Positions 1 through 5,751 of a DNA stretch of 5,751 nt are shown here, piece after piece. Position numbers and translations under genes: made by a program. The notes under the pieces are model-generated. The model searched no databases, was not told the origin of the DNA, and saw only the letters and a program-made list of their open reading frames with translations. Each line of letters begins with the position of its first letter. Within the stretch, counting starts at the first letter, position 1. This DNA is from Comamonadaceae bacterium (GTDB lineage Bacteria > Pseudomonadota > Gammaproteobacteria > Burkholderiales > Burkholderiaceae_C): NCBI GenBank assembly GCA_947454695.1, contig CANGMW010000173.1:1-5751 (forward strand). The letters run 5' to 3'.

Positions 1-1440
1 AGCGAGGGCCTGCCCGCCAAGCGTTTGTCCACGGCTTTTGACTCGGTCACCTTGTACGGCAACGACCCCGATCTGCGTCCGGATATTTACGGCAAGGTGG
101 GTAACTCGGGCGTGAGCATTGCCACGCTCGATGACATGAAGGTGCTGTATTCGGGTTTTGATTTGTGCAACCCGACTACCAGCGTGAGCATGACCATCAA
201 CGGCCCGGCGCCCAGCATCCTGGCCATGTTCATGAACACCGCGATCGATCAGAACATCGACAAGTTCAAGGCCGACAACGGTCGCGAGCCGACTGACACC
301 GAAGCCGCCAAGATCCGCGAATGGGTGCTGGCCAATGTGCGCGGCACCGTGCAGGCCGACATCTTGAAAGAAGACCAGGGTCAGAACACCTGCATCTTCA
401 GCACCGAGTTCAGCCTGAAGGTGATGGGCGACATCGCCGAATATTTTGTGCACCACGATGTGCGCAACTTCTACAGCGTGTCCATCAGCGGTTATCACAT
501 CGCTGAAGCCGGTGCCAACCCGATCAGCCAGCTCGCGTTCACGCTCTCCAACGGCTTCACTTTTGTGGAGGCGTATCTGGCGCGTGGCATGCACATTGAC
601 GACTTCGCGCCCAACCTGTCTTTCTTCTTCAGCAACGGCATGGACCCCGAGTACACCGTGATGGGACGCGTCGCACGCCGCATCTGGGCGGTGGCGATGA
701 AAGAGAAGTACGGCGCTAACGAGCGTTCGCAAAAACTGAAATACCACATCCAAACCAGCGGGCGTAGCTTGCATGCTCAGGAAATTCAGTTCAACGACAT
801 TCGCACCACGCTGCAGGCGTTGATCGCGATTTACGACAATTGCAACAGCCTGCACACCAATGCGTTTGACGAAGCCATCACCACGCCCACCGAAGACAGC
901 GTGCGCCGCGCCATGGCGATTCAGCTCATCATCAACCGCGAATGGGGACTGGCCAAAAACGAAAACCCCAGCCAAGGCGCCTTCATCATCGAAGAGCTCA
1001 CCGAGCTGCTCGAGGAGGCGGTGTTGTCAGAGTTTGAACGCATCTCCGAGCGGGGCGGTGTGCTTGGTGCGATGGAGACCGGCTACCAACGCGGCCGTAT
1101 CCAGGACGAGTCAATGCACTACGAGATGCTCAAGCACACGGGCGAGTACCCCATCATTGGGGTCAACACCTTCCGCAATCCCAAGGGCGATGCGGTGATG
1201 GAAAAACTGGAACTGGCCCGTTCGACCGAAGAAGAAAAACAAAGCCAGCTCAAGCGCCTGCAAGACTTCCACGCGAAACACGCCCAAGAGGCACCGGTGC
1301 AACTCAAACGTTTGCAGCAAGCGGTGATCGACAACGGCAATGTGTTTGACGTGCTGATGGACGCGGTACGCGTGTGTTCGCTGGGGCAAATCACCAACGC
1401 CTTGTTTGAGGTGGGTGGTCAGTACCGCCGCAACATGTAA
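1..1440 (+). CDS. icmF: Fused isobutyryl-CoA mutase IcmF, C-terminal part (5'-truncated by the window edge)
   Basis: This is the substrate-binding TIM-barrel and C-terminal part of an adenosylcobalamin-dependent acyl-CoA mutase, which interconverts isobutyryl-CoA and n-butyryl-CoA in the cytoplasm. The frame is open from base 1, giving 479 residues before TAA at 1438-1440. The family's usual length is about 1,090, so the N-terminal B12-binding domain and the MeaI-like G-protein domain lie outside the window. Visible family features are the AFDSVTLYG and TSVSMTINGPAP stretches, SISGYH with the conserved active-site His (codon 496-498), and the SLHTNAFDEA segment. At the position of Arg207 of methylmalonyl-CoA mutase (LKEFMVRNT) this protein has Gln (LKEDQGQNT, codon 382-384), the residue typical of isobutyryl-CoA mutases. 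The protein ends at GQYRRNM with no C-terminal B12 domain and no DxHxxG motif, as expected for IcmF, whose B12 domain is N-terminal. The TTG at 25 is internal and not a start. IcmF of related bacteria also acts on isovaleryl/pivalyl-CoA, so the true substrate remains open. Confidence 0.93.
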   Translation, partial: SEGLPAKRLSTAFDSVTLYGNDPDLRPDIYGKVGNSGVSIATLDDMKVLYSGFDLCNPTTSVSMTINGPAPSILAMFMNTAIDQNIDKFKADNGREPTDTEAAKIREWVLANVRGTVQADILKEDQGQNTCIFSTEFSLKVMGDIAEYFVHHDVRNFYSVSISGYHIAEAGANPISQLAFTLSNGFTFVEAYLARGMHIDDFAPNLSFFFSNGMDPEYTVMGRVARRIWAVAMKEKYGANERSQKLKYHIQTSGRSLHAQEIQFNDIRTTLQALIAIYDNCNSLHTNAFDEAITTPTEDSVRRAMAIQLIINREWGLAKNENPSQGAFIIEELTELLEEAVLSEFERISERGGVLGAMETGYQRGRIQDESMHYEMLKHTGEYPIIGVNTFRNPKGDAVMEKLELARSTEEEKQSQLKRLQDFHAKHAQEAPVQLKRLQQAVIDNGNVFDVLMDAVRVCSLGQITNALFEVGGQYRRNM

Positions 1441-1489
1441 TTTTTTGCGCGGACACACGGCCTCGCTCCACATCGGGGACAATGGCGTG

Positions 1490-2437
1490 ATGAACACGCC
1501 TATCTTGTCAGTGCAGGGATTGCGCAAACGCTTTGGCGCCACCACCGTGGTGGACGGGGTCTCGTTTGACATTGCGCCGGGCGAATGCCTGGGCGTGATC
1601 GGGCCCAATGGCGCCGGCAAGACCACCACCATCCGTATGTGCCTGGGGTTGACCACGCCGGACGAGGGCAGCATCACCTACCGGCTTCAGGGCGCGCAGA
1701 CGCAAACTAATTTGCAGATGCCCTTTGACGCGCTGGCGATCAAGCAGCAACTCGGGGTGGTCAGTCAGTTCGACTCGCTCGACCCCGAATTCACCTGCGA
1801 AGAAAACATCCTGACCTATGGCCGGTATTTCGGCATGAAGGATGCGGTGATCCACGCCAAAATTCCTGAGCTGCTGGCCTTTGCCTCGCTCACCCACAAA
1901 GCCAAAGACAAGCCGGGCATGCTCTCCGGGGGTATGCGACGGCGCCTGAGTCTGGCGCGTGCGATGGTGAACGACCCGCAGCTGCTCTTGCTCGATGAAC
2001 CCACCACCGGGCTGGACCCTCAGGCGCGGCACTTGATGTGGGAGCGCCTGCAGGTGCTGCTGCAGCAAGGTAAATCCATTTTGCTCACGACCCACTTCAT
2101 GGACGAAGCGGAGCGCTTGTGCAACCGCTTGTTGGTGTTGGACCATGGCCGAAAAATGATGGAAGGCCAACCGCGTGAACTCATTGCTCAGCACCTGGAG
2201 CCCGATGTGGTGGAAGTCTATGGGGCCGATGCCCTGCAACTCGTGGATGCGCCTTTGAAAGCCTTGGCAGACCGTGTGGAGGTGAGCGGCGAGACGGTGT
2301 TCTTCTACACCCGCCAGGCCCAGCCCTTGCTCAGCGCCTTGGGTGCGCATCCGCACCTGCGCACCTTGCATCGGCCAGCGAACCTGGAAGATTTATTCCT
2401 CAAGCTCACCGGTCGTCAAATCAGGGAGGCGAGCTGA
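1490..2437 (+). CDS. ABC transporter ATP-binding protein, NodI/DRA type
   Basis: This is the ATPase subunit of an ABC-2 type exporter, acting on the cytoplasmic face of the inner membrane with the permease encoded next. The 315-residue protein shows every nucleotide-binding motif: Walker A GPNGAGKTT (38-46), Q-loop Gln93 (VVSQFDSLD), signature LSGGM (145-149), Walker B LLLLDE (165-170), D-loop GLD (174-176) and switch His202 (TTHFMDEA). The C-terminal region (about 240-310: VEVYG, VSGETVFFY, RPANLEDLFLKLTGR) is what separates NodI proteins from generic ABC-2 ATPases. Residues 60-92 look about eight residues longer than I recall for rhizobial NodI. The ATG at 1490 was chosen because family similarity begins there and GGGGA (1475-1479) can serve as a weak ribosome site; a GTG at 1487 is a minor alternative. 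An upstream in-frame GTG at 1406 would overlap icmF and add unrelated residues. The gene starts 49 bp after icmF, so read-through is plausible. The substrate is unknown. Confidence 0.9.
   Translation: MNTPILSVQGLRKRFGATTVVDGVSFDIAPGECLGVIGPNGAGKTTTIRMCLGLTTPDEGSITYRLQGAQTQTNLQMPFDALAIKQQLGVVSQFDSLDPEFTCEENILTYGRYFGMKDAVIHAKIPELLAFASLTHKAKDKPGMLSGGMRRRLSLARAMVNDPQLLLLDEPTTGLDPQARHLMWERLQVLLQQGKSILLTTHFMDEAERLCNRLLVLDHGRKMMEGQPRELIAQHLEPDVVEVYGADALQLVDAPLKALADRVEVSGETVFFYTRQAQPLLSALGAHPHLRTLHRPANLEDLFLKLTGRQIREAS
2423..2429 (+). promoter_or_regulatory. Strong ribosome binding site of the permease gene, inside the ATPase gene
   Basis: AGGGAGG lies 7 bases before the ATG at 2437 and inside the last codons of the ATPase gene. 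With the TGATG stop/start overlap it fixes the permease start and suggests translational coupling, which would keep the two subunits in balance. Confidence 0.75.
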
Positions 2438-3282
2438 TGTCGTCTGTACAAACCAAGCTGAATAAGCCGACCGCTTTGAGTGTCTGGCGCTTTCCGCAAT
2501 TTTCCTGGCGCTTCTGGCCGGTGTTTCGTCGCAACTTGCTGGACTGGCGCAAGGTGGTGGTGCCCAGTCTGGTGGGGCACACGGCCGAACCTCTGGTGTG
2601 GCTGGTGGCCTTTGGTTACGGCATCGGCGCCTTGGTGGGCCAGGTGCCCCTGGCCAATGACCAAGGGGTCATCGTGCAGGTGCCCTACATCCTGTTTTTG
2701 GCCAGTGGTTCGATTTGTATGAGCGCGATGAACACGTCCTCGTTTGAGGCGCTGTACTCGGCGTTCACGCGTCGACATGTGCAAAAAACCTGGGACGGCA
2801 TCATGAACGCGCCCATCGGTCTGGACGACATCGTGACGGCGGAAATGTTGTGGGCTTCTTACAAAGCGCAGTTTGCTGTGTCCGTGTTGATGCTGGTGAT
2901 GTTGGCGCTGGGCATTTGCAGTGGGCCCCATATGTTGGTGGCCTGGGTGGCGCTCATGGCGGTGGGAATCACGTTTTCCAGCATGGCGCTGGTCTTCAGT
3001 GCGCTGGCTAAGAGCTACGACTTTTTCACCTACTACTTTTCGCTGTTTCTCACGCCGATGATGTTTTTAAGCGGCGTATTTTTTCCGCGCACACAGTTGC
3101 CCGGGATCGCACAAACCATCTCCGACTTTTTACCGCTGACCAACGCGGTGGAGCTGGTGCGGCCCATGCTCATGGGCCAGTGGCCCGTTCACCCGGTGCA
3201 GCATGTGCTGGTCTTGGCGCTGTGGGCGGCCCTGTCGTTTTGGCTGGCGCTGGCGCTCTTGCGCAAACGCTTCATGGCCTGA
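2437..3282 (+). CDS. ABC-2 type transporter permease, NodJ type
   Basis: This is the inner-membrane subunit of the exporter powered by the preceding ATPase, 281 residues long. About six hydrophobic segments are visible, roughly at 51-70, 80-98, 145-162, 165-190, 198-217 and 255-275. The amphipathic stretch SSFEALYSAFTRRHVQKTWD (101-120) followed by a MNAPIGLDDIV segment is the cytoplasmic region typical of NodJ and other ABC-2 permeases. SGVFFPRTQLPGIAQTISDF with LPLTNAVELVRPM (212-244) is the conserved C-terminal ABC-2 signature. Rhizobial NodJ is about 260 residues; the extra length is mainly at the N-terminus. The ATG at 2437 overlaps the ATPase stop by one base (TGATG) and has a strong AGGGAGG site 7 bases upstream. 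In rhizobia NodIJ exports lipochitooligosaccharide Nod factors. No nod synthesis gene is present here, so I infer export of some other, possibly lipid-linked or glycan, molecule. Confidence 0.9.
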   Translation: MSSVQTKLNKPTALSVWRFPQFSWRFWPVFRRNLLDWRKVVVPSLVGHTAEPLVWLVAFGYGIGALVGQVPLANDQGVIVQVPYILFLASGSICMSAMNTSSFEALYSAFTRRHVQKTWDGIMNAPIGLDDIVTAEMLWASYKAQFAVSVLMLVMLALGICSGPHMLVAWVALMAVGITFSSMALVFSALAKSYDFFTYYFSLFLTPMMFLSGVFFPRTQLPGIAQTISDFLPLTNAVELVRPMLMGQWPVHPVQHVLVLALWAALSFWLALALLRKRFMA

Positions 3283-3300
3283 AGGCGCAGCGTGCTTCAG
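3279..3300. terminator. Possible shared hairpin between convergent genes
   Basis: CTGAAG (3279-3284) and CTTCAG (3295-3300) form a perfect 6-bp inverted repeat. With a bulged G at 3285 the stem can extend by three pairs (3286-3288 with 3292-3294, one of them G-U) to close on an AGC loop. The permease stop TGA (3280-3282) is in the left arm. The stop of the opposing GMC gene (TCA on this strand, 3297-3299) is in the right arm. There is no T-tract on either side, so it is not a canonical intrinsic terminator. A role in bidirectional termination or 3'-end protection is only inferred from its position. Confidence 0.3.
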
Positions 3301-4889
3301 CGGTAGTCGGCGCGGATCATGTCCGCGGCTTTTTCCGCCATCATGATCACCGGGGCATTGGTGTTGCCGCTCACCAACTGCGGCATGACCGAGGCATCAA
3401 TGACCCGCAGGCCTTGCAGGCCATGCACTTTGAGCTGCGGATCCACCACCGCCATCGCATCGACGCCCATGCGGCAAGTGCCTGCCGGGTGGTAAATCGT
3501 GTCGGCATGGTTGCGGATGTATTGCTCGATCTCCTCATCGCTTTGCGCATTGGCCAGCGCTGGCATTTCACGCCCGCCGAGTTCAGCCAAAGCCGGTTGG
3601 TTCAGGATGCCCCGCATGATTTTGAAGCCGCGGATCAAGCGCTCGACGTCATCGCGCTCGGTGAGAAAACCCAGATCGATGAGCGGCGCGGCAAACGGGT
3701 TGTTGCTGGCCAGCTTCACGCTGCCGCGGCTCTTGGGTCGCAACAAACACACGTGGCAGGAGTAGCCATGCCCAAAGGTGGTGGTGCGGCCATGGTCCAC
3801 CAATTTGCCGATCACGAAATGCAGTTGCAGGTCGGGCGTTGCTTCGCTGGCCTGGCTCTTGATGAAGCCGCCTGCTTCGGCGAAGTTGGTGGTCAGCATA
3901 CCGCTTCGGTACTTGCGCCACGCCATGATGCCCTTGAAGGCCTGGCGGATGCCGGAGAGGGACAAGCCAAATAAATCGGTCAGGTGAGGGGCGTCGATCA
4001 CTTGCACCACATCGATGTGGTCGTGCAGGTTCTGGCCAACGCCTGGTAAGTCATGAACCGGGGCAATGCCCTTGTCCTGCAAGTGGGCCTTGGGGCCGAT
4101 ACCCGAGAGCATCAAGATCTGGGGCGACTGCAAGGCGCCGGCGCACAACAGTACCTCACGACGCGCTTGCAGTTGACGGGTCACGCCCCCTTGCTTGAAT
4201 TCCACGCCCACCACACGGTTTTTCTCCAGCACCAAGCGAGTCACGTGCGCGCCGGTGATGACTTGCAAATTGCTGCGTGACAAATGGGGGGTGAGGTAGC
4301 CTTTGGCAGCACTGAAGCGCTCGCCGTTTTTGTGCGTCACCTGAAACGGCCCGACGCCCTCTTGGTTGGCGCCATTGAAATCGCGGTTCTCGGGCAGGCC
4401 GGCCTGACGTGCGGCCTGCACAAACACCGGACCGAACCGGTTGGGACTGCGCAGGTCCATCACATGCAAGGGACCGCCTGAGCCGTGGAAAGCATCGGCG
4501 CCACGTTCGTTGTCTTCGCTGCGTTTGAAGTAGGGGAGCACCTCCTCATACGACCAACCGGGGCAACCATTGGCGGCCCAAGCGTCGTAGTCTTCGCGTT
4601 GCCCCCGGATGTAGACCATGGCGTTGACAGAACTCGAGCCACCCAAAACTTTGCCGCGTGGCTGATAGCCTTTGCGCTGATTCAAGCCGGGCTGGGGCGT
4701 GGTTTCAAATTCCCAGTTGACTTGTCCCGTCTTGGCCAGAATGGCCAGACCCGCGGGACAATGGATCAATACGCTGCTGTCAGGCGGCCCCGCTTCTAAC
4801 AGGGTGACCTGCACATTGGGGTCTTCACTCAAGCGCGCGGCCAAGACGCAACCTGCCGAGCCGCCGCCAACGATTAAAAAGTCAATCAT
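3297..4889 (-). CDS. GMC-family FAD-dependent alcohol dehydrogenase (AlkJ/BetA-like)
   Basis: This flavoprotein of the glucose-methanol-choline oxidoreductase family, 530 residues, oxidises an alcohol to an aldehyde using non-diffusible FAD and probably passes electrons to the quinone pool. In order it shows the FAD nucleotide-binding motif GGGSAG (8-13) with the acidic LEAG (31-34), the first GMC signature GKVLGGSSSVNAMVYIRG (79-96), and the second signature GALQSPQILMLSGIGP (251-266). The active-site pair is His467 (YHPAGTCRMG) and Asn511 (SGNTNAP), with the same 44-residue spacing as in choline oxidase. Val88 occupies the place where choline oxidase has the His that binds FAD covalently, so the FAD is probably non-covalent. 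The middle region (FAEAGGFI, LHFV, DHGRTTTFGHGYSCHVCLLRPKSRG) resembles medium-chain alcohol dehydrogenase AlkJ more than BetA. The ATG at 4889 has GGAGA five bases upstream (4895-4899 on this strand). No aldehyde dehydrogenase or bet regulator is adjacent, so choline is not supported as substrate. The gene is convergent with the exporter operon and divergent from the phosphoesterase. Confidence 0.92.
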   Translation of the reverse strand: MIDFLIVGGGSAGCVLAARLSEDPNVQVTLLEAGPPDSSVLIHCPAGLAILAKTGQVNWEFETTPQPGLNQRKGYQPRGKVLGGSSSVNAMVYIRGQREDYDAWAANGCPGWSYEEVLPYFKRSEDNERGADAFHGSGGPLHVMDLRSPNRFGPVFVQAARQAGLPENRDFNGANQEGVGPFQVTHKNGERFSAAKGYLTPHLSRSNLQVITGAHVTRLVLEKNRVVGVEFKQGGVTRQLQARREVLLCAGALQSPQILMLSGIGPKAHLQDKGIAPVHDLPGVGQNLHDHIDVVQVIDAPHLTDLFGLSLSGIRQAFKGIMAWRKYRSGMLTTNFAEAGGFIKSQASEATPDLQLHFVIGKLVDHGRTTTFGHGYSCHVCLLRPKSRGSVKLASNNPFAAPLIDLGFLTERDDVERLIRGFKIMRGILNQPALAELGGREMPALANAQSDEEIEQYIRNHADTIYHPAGTCRMGVDAMAVVDPQLKVHGLQGLRVIDASVMPQLVSGNTNAPVIMMAEKAADMIRADYR

Positions 4890-4922
4890 GTCTGTCTCCA
4901 GCCCGTTTCATGGGTATTCTTC

Positions 4923-4938
4923 TTGAATGAACATTAAA
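4923..4938. promoter_or_regulatory. Imperfect palindrome, possible operator
   Basis: TTGAATGAACATTAAA reads as two 7-base arms around AA, with six of seven pairs complementary. It lies 34-49 bp upstream of the GMC gene start, where a regulator could affect that promoter. Short AT-rich palindromes also arise by chance, so the call is tentative. Confidence 0.25.
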
Positions 4939-4957
4939 CCAAAATAAGCCGGACAAC

Positions 4958-4972
4958 GTGAAAAATATTCAC
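4958..4972. promoter_or_regulatory. Perfect short palindrome GTGAA-N5-TTCAC, possible operator
   Basis: GTGAAAAATATTCAC has perfect 5-base arms around AAATA. It lies near the middle of the divergent region, 46 bp from the phosphoesterase start and 68 bp from the GMC start. A dimeric regulator could bind here and affect both genes, but no regulator gene is visible in the window. Confidence 0.28.
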
Positions 4973-5018
4973 CCGTTCAAGGTCAAAATTCGAGTGATCG
5001 ATTGAATCATCAACGCCT

Positions 5019-5751
5019 ATGAAATTTGCTTTGCTGTCCGACATCCATGCCAATCGGCATGCCTTGGATGCCTGCCTGGCGCACGCACATGCGCGGCAAG
5101 TGGATCGCTTGGCGTTTTTGGGGGACTTGGTCGGATACGGTGCCCATCCCGCAGAAGTTTTGAGCCGCATTGAGTCCCTGGTGCAAGCGGGTGCGCTGTG
5201 CCTTCAAGGCAACCACGATGCTTTGGCGGTACAGCCGCCTGCCGAAGTGCAGACCTTAGGCGACAGCACGGCCCAGTGGACGCACGCGCAATTGTCCGTC
5301 GCGCAAAAAGATTTTTTGGCGGCGCTGCCCTACACGGCGCAGTACGACACGATGCTGCTGGTCCATGCCAGTGCCGACGCGCCGACCTTGTGGCGCTATG
5401 TGACCGATGAGCGCCTGGCCACGCTGAGCTTGGATGCCGCGTCCCGTTTGCCGCAGGTGCGCCATGTGTTCGGGGGGCATGTCCATTTGCAAACCTTGTA
5501 TTACCGGGGCACGGACGGTGCCCTGATGAAATTTTCACCCCAACCGGATGTCGCCATTCCTGTGCCGACCCACCGGCATTGGCTGGCCACACTGGGCTCG
5601 GTGGGGCAACCGCGCGATGGCAATCCCAAAGCCATGTATGCCATCTTTGACAGCGCGCGCATGCAACTGACCTTTCACCGGGTTGACTACGACCACCTGG
5701 CGGCGGCCCAGGCCATCCGCGATGCGGGCTTGCCAGAGCATTTTGCGAATC
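5019..5751 (+). CDS. Calcineurin-like metallophosphoesterase (3'-truncated by the window edge)
   Basis: This is a cytoplasmic two-metal phosphoesterase of the YfcE-like/Metallophos_2 group; 244 codons are visible and the frame is still open at the edge. All metal-site motifs are present in order: SDIHAN (Asp8, His10), GDLVGYG (Asp36), GNHD (Asn65, with His66 as likely acid), VHAS (His116) and GGHVH (His154, His156). Further on, LGSVGQPRDGNPKAMYAIFD (188-207) is the conserved segment that closes the beta-sandwich in this group. The similarity is close to its usual end, so probably only the last few residues are missing. ATG at 5019 is the only sensible start: the MKFALLSDIH beginning is typical, and the frame is closed by TGA at 4995 with no start codon between. 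There is no clear Shine-Dalgarno sequence before it. The true substrate cannot be told from sequence; phosphodiester, phosphoprotein and dinucleotide substrates are all known in the superfamily. Confidence 0.9.
   Translation, partial: MKFALLSDIHANRHALDACLAHAHARQVDRLAFLGDLVGYGAHPAEVLSRIESLVQAGALCLQGNHDALAVQPPAEVQTLGDSTAQWTHAQLSVAQKDFLAALPYTAQYDTMLLVHASADAPTLWRYVTDERLATLSLDAASRLPQVRHVFGGHVHLQTLYYRGTDGALMKFSPQPDVAIPVPTHRHWLATLGSVGQPRDGNPKAMYAIFDSARMQLTFHRVDYDHLAAAQAIRDAGLPEHFAN

Larger units (their letters stand above)
4890..5018. promoter_or_regulatory. Divergent intergenic promoter region
   Basis: These 129 bp lie between the divergently oriented GMC dehydrogenase and metallophosphoesterase genes, and so should hold the promoters of both. 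The stretch from about 4920 to 5010 is clearly richer in A and T than the surrounding coding DNA. On the minus strand, TTGACC (4981-4986) and TTGTCC (4952-4957) are candidate -35 boxes. Neither is followed at 16-18 bases by a good -10, so no exact promoter is called. Two short palindromes lie in the region and are listed separately. No in-frame start exists for the phosphoesterase upstream of 5019, because TGA at 4995-4997 closes the frame. Confidence 0.55.

Noticed and set aside
1436..1441. TGTAAT as a -10 box of a promoter for the exporter genes
   Set aside because: It matches five of six consensus bases but has no -35 element at 16-18 bases upstream and no extended -10; it overlaps the icmF stop codon and is likely chance.
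1425..1452. Hairpin around the icmF stop (CCGCCGCAA pairing with TTGCGCGG) with a run of T at 1441-1446, as a possible terminator
   Set aside because: The T-run is in the loop and the 5' part of the second arm, not after the stem, so it does not fit an intrinsic terminator; the exporter genes follow closely on the same strand.
1406..1489. Longer N-terminus for the NodI-like ATPase from GTG at 1406
   Set aside because: It would overlap the end of icmF in another frame, the added residues resemble no ABC ATPase, and family similarity starts just after the ATG at 1490.
1508..2371. Long open frame on the minus strand opposite the ATPase gene
   Set aside because: The translation is rich in His, Gln and Arg without any recognisable domain, as expected for the antisense shadow of GC-rich codons.
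3180..3974. Long open frame on the plus strand opposite the GMC gene
   Set aside because: It is antisense to strongly conserved GMC motifs, has low-complexity Ala/His/Arg-rich content and no domain; a shadow frame.
5304..5317. CAAAAAGATTTTTT within the phosphoesterase as a slippage site or small hairpin
   Set aside because: It encodes an ordinary QKDF stretch in an intact frame, with only a two-base loop and no sign of a frameshifted product.
5017..5592. Open frame on the minus strand opposite the phosphoesterase
   Set aside because: The plus-strand frame carries every metallophosphoesterase motif; the minus-strand product is Arg/Pro/Ala-rich without similarity I recognise.
1..5751. CRISPR arrays, tRNA genes, transposon ends or phage genes
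   Set aside because: No regularly spaced repeats, tRNA-like cloverleaf, transposase motifs or long terminal inverted repeats were seen; coding genes account for nearly all of the window.

Overview
The window is GC-rich, densely coded DNA from a proteobacterium. It is most likely a betaproteobacterium of the Burkholderiales, perhaps Comamonadaceae. This rests on the strong match of the first gene to the fused isobutyryl-CoA mutase (IcmF) type known from Cupriavidus-like bacteria, the NodI/NodJ-type exporter pair widespread in Burkholderiales, and the codon use. The assignment comes from protein patterns recalled from memory, not from a search.

Layout: (1) Bases 1-1440, plus strand, hold the C-terminal 479 residues of an IcmF-type adenosylcobalamin-dependent acyl-CoA mutase, cut by the left edge. 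(2) After a 49-bp gap, bases 1490-3282 hold a two-gene ABC-2 exporter operon, plus strand. It has an ATPase of the NodI type and a membrane permease of the NodJ type, coupled through a 1-base TGATG stop/start overlap. (3) Bases 3297-4889, minus strand, hold a GMC-family FAD-dependent alcohol dehydrogenase of the AlkJ/BetA kind, convergent with the exporter operon. Only 14 bp separate the two stop codons, and both lie in the arms of one small hairpin. (4) Bases 4890-5018 are an AT-richer divergent promoter region with two short palindromes. (5) From 5019 to the right edge, plus strand, is a calcineurin-like metallophosphoesterase, nearly complete, with all the expected metal-ligand motifs.

How the parts relate: the mutase interconverts branched and straight-chain acyl-CoAs, and the GMC enzyme oxidises an alcohol. 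Both fit carbon and energy metabolism, but nothing in the sequence ties them into one pathway. The exporter pair could be read through from the mutase gene, since the gap is short and has no convincing terminator. Its substrate is unknown. No nod genes for lipochitooligosaccharide synthesis are present, so the NodIJ name here means family resemblance only.

I found no RNA gene, mobile element, CRISPR array or clearly new system. The points most worth a second look are the NodIJ-type exporter next to icmF, the Gln residue that marks the mutase as an isobutyryl-type rather than methylmalonyl-type enzyme, the shared hairpin at the convergent gene ends, and the palindromes in the divergent promoter region.
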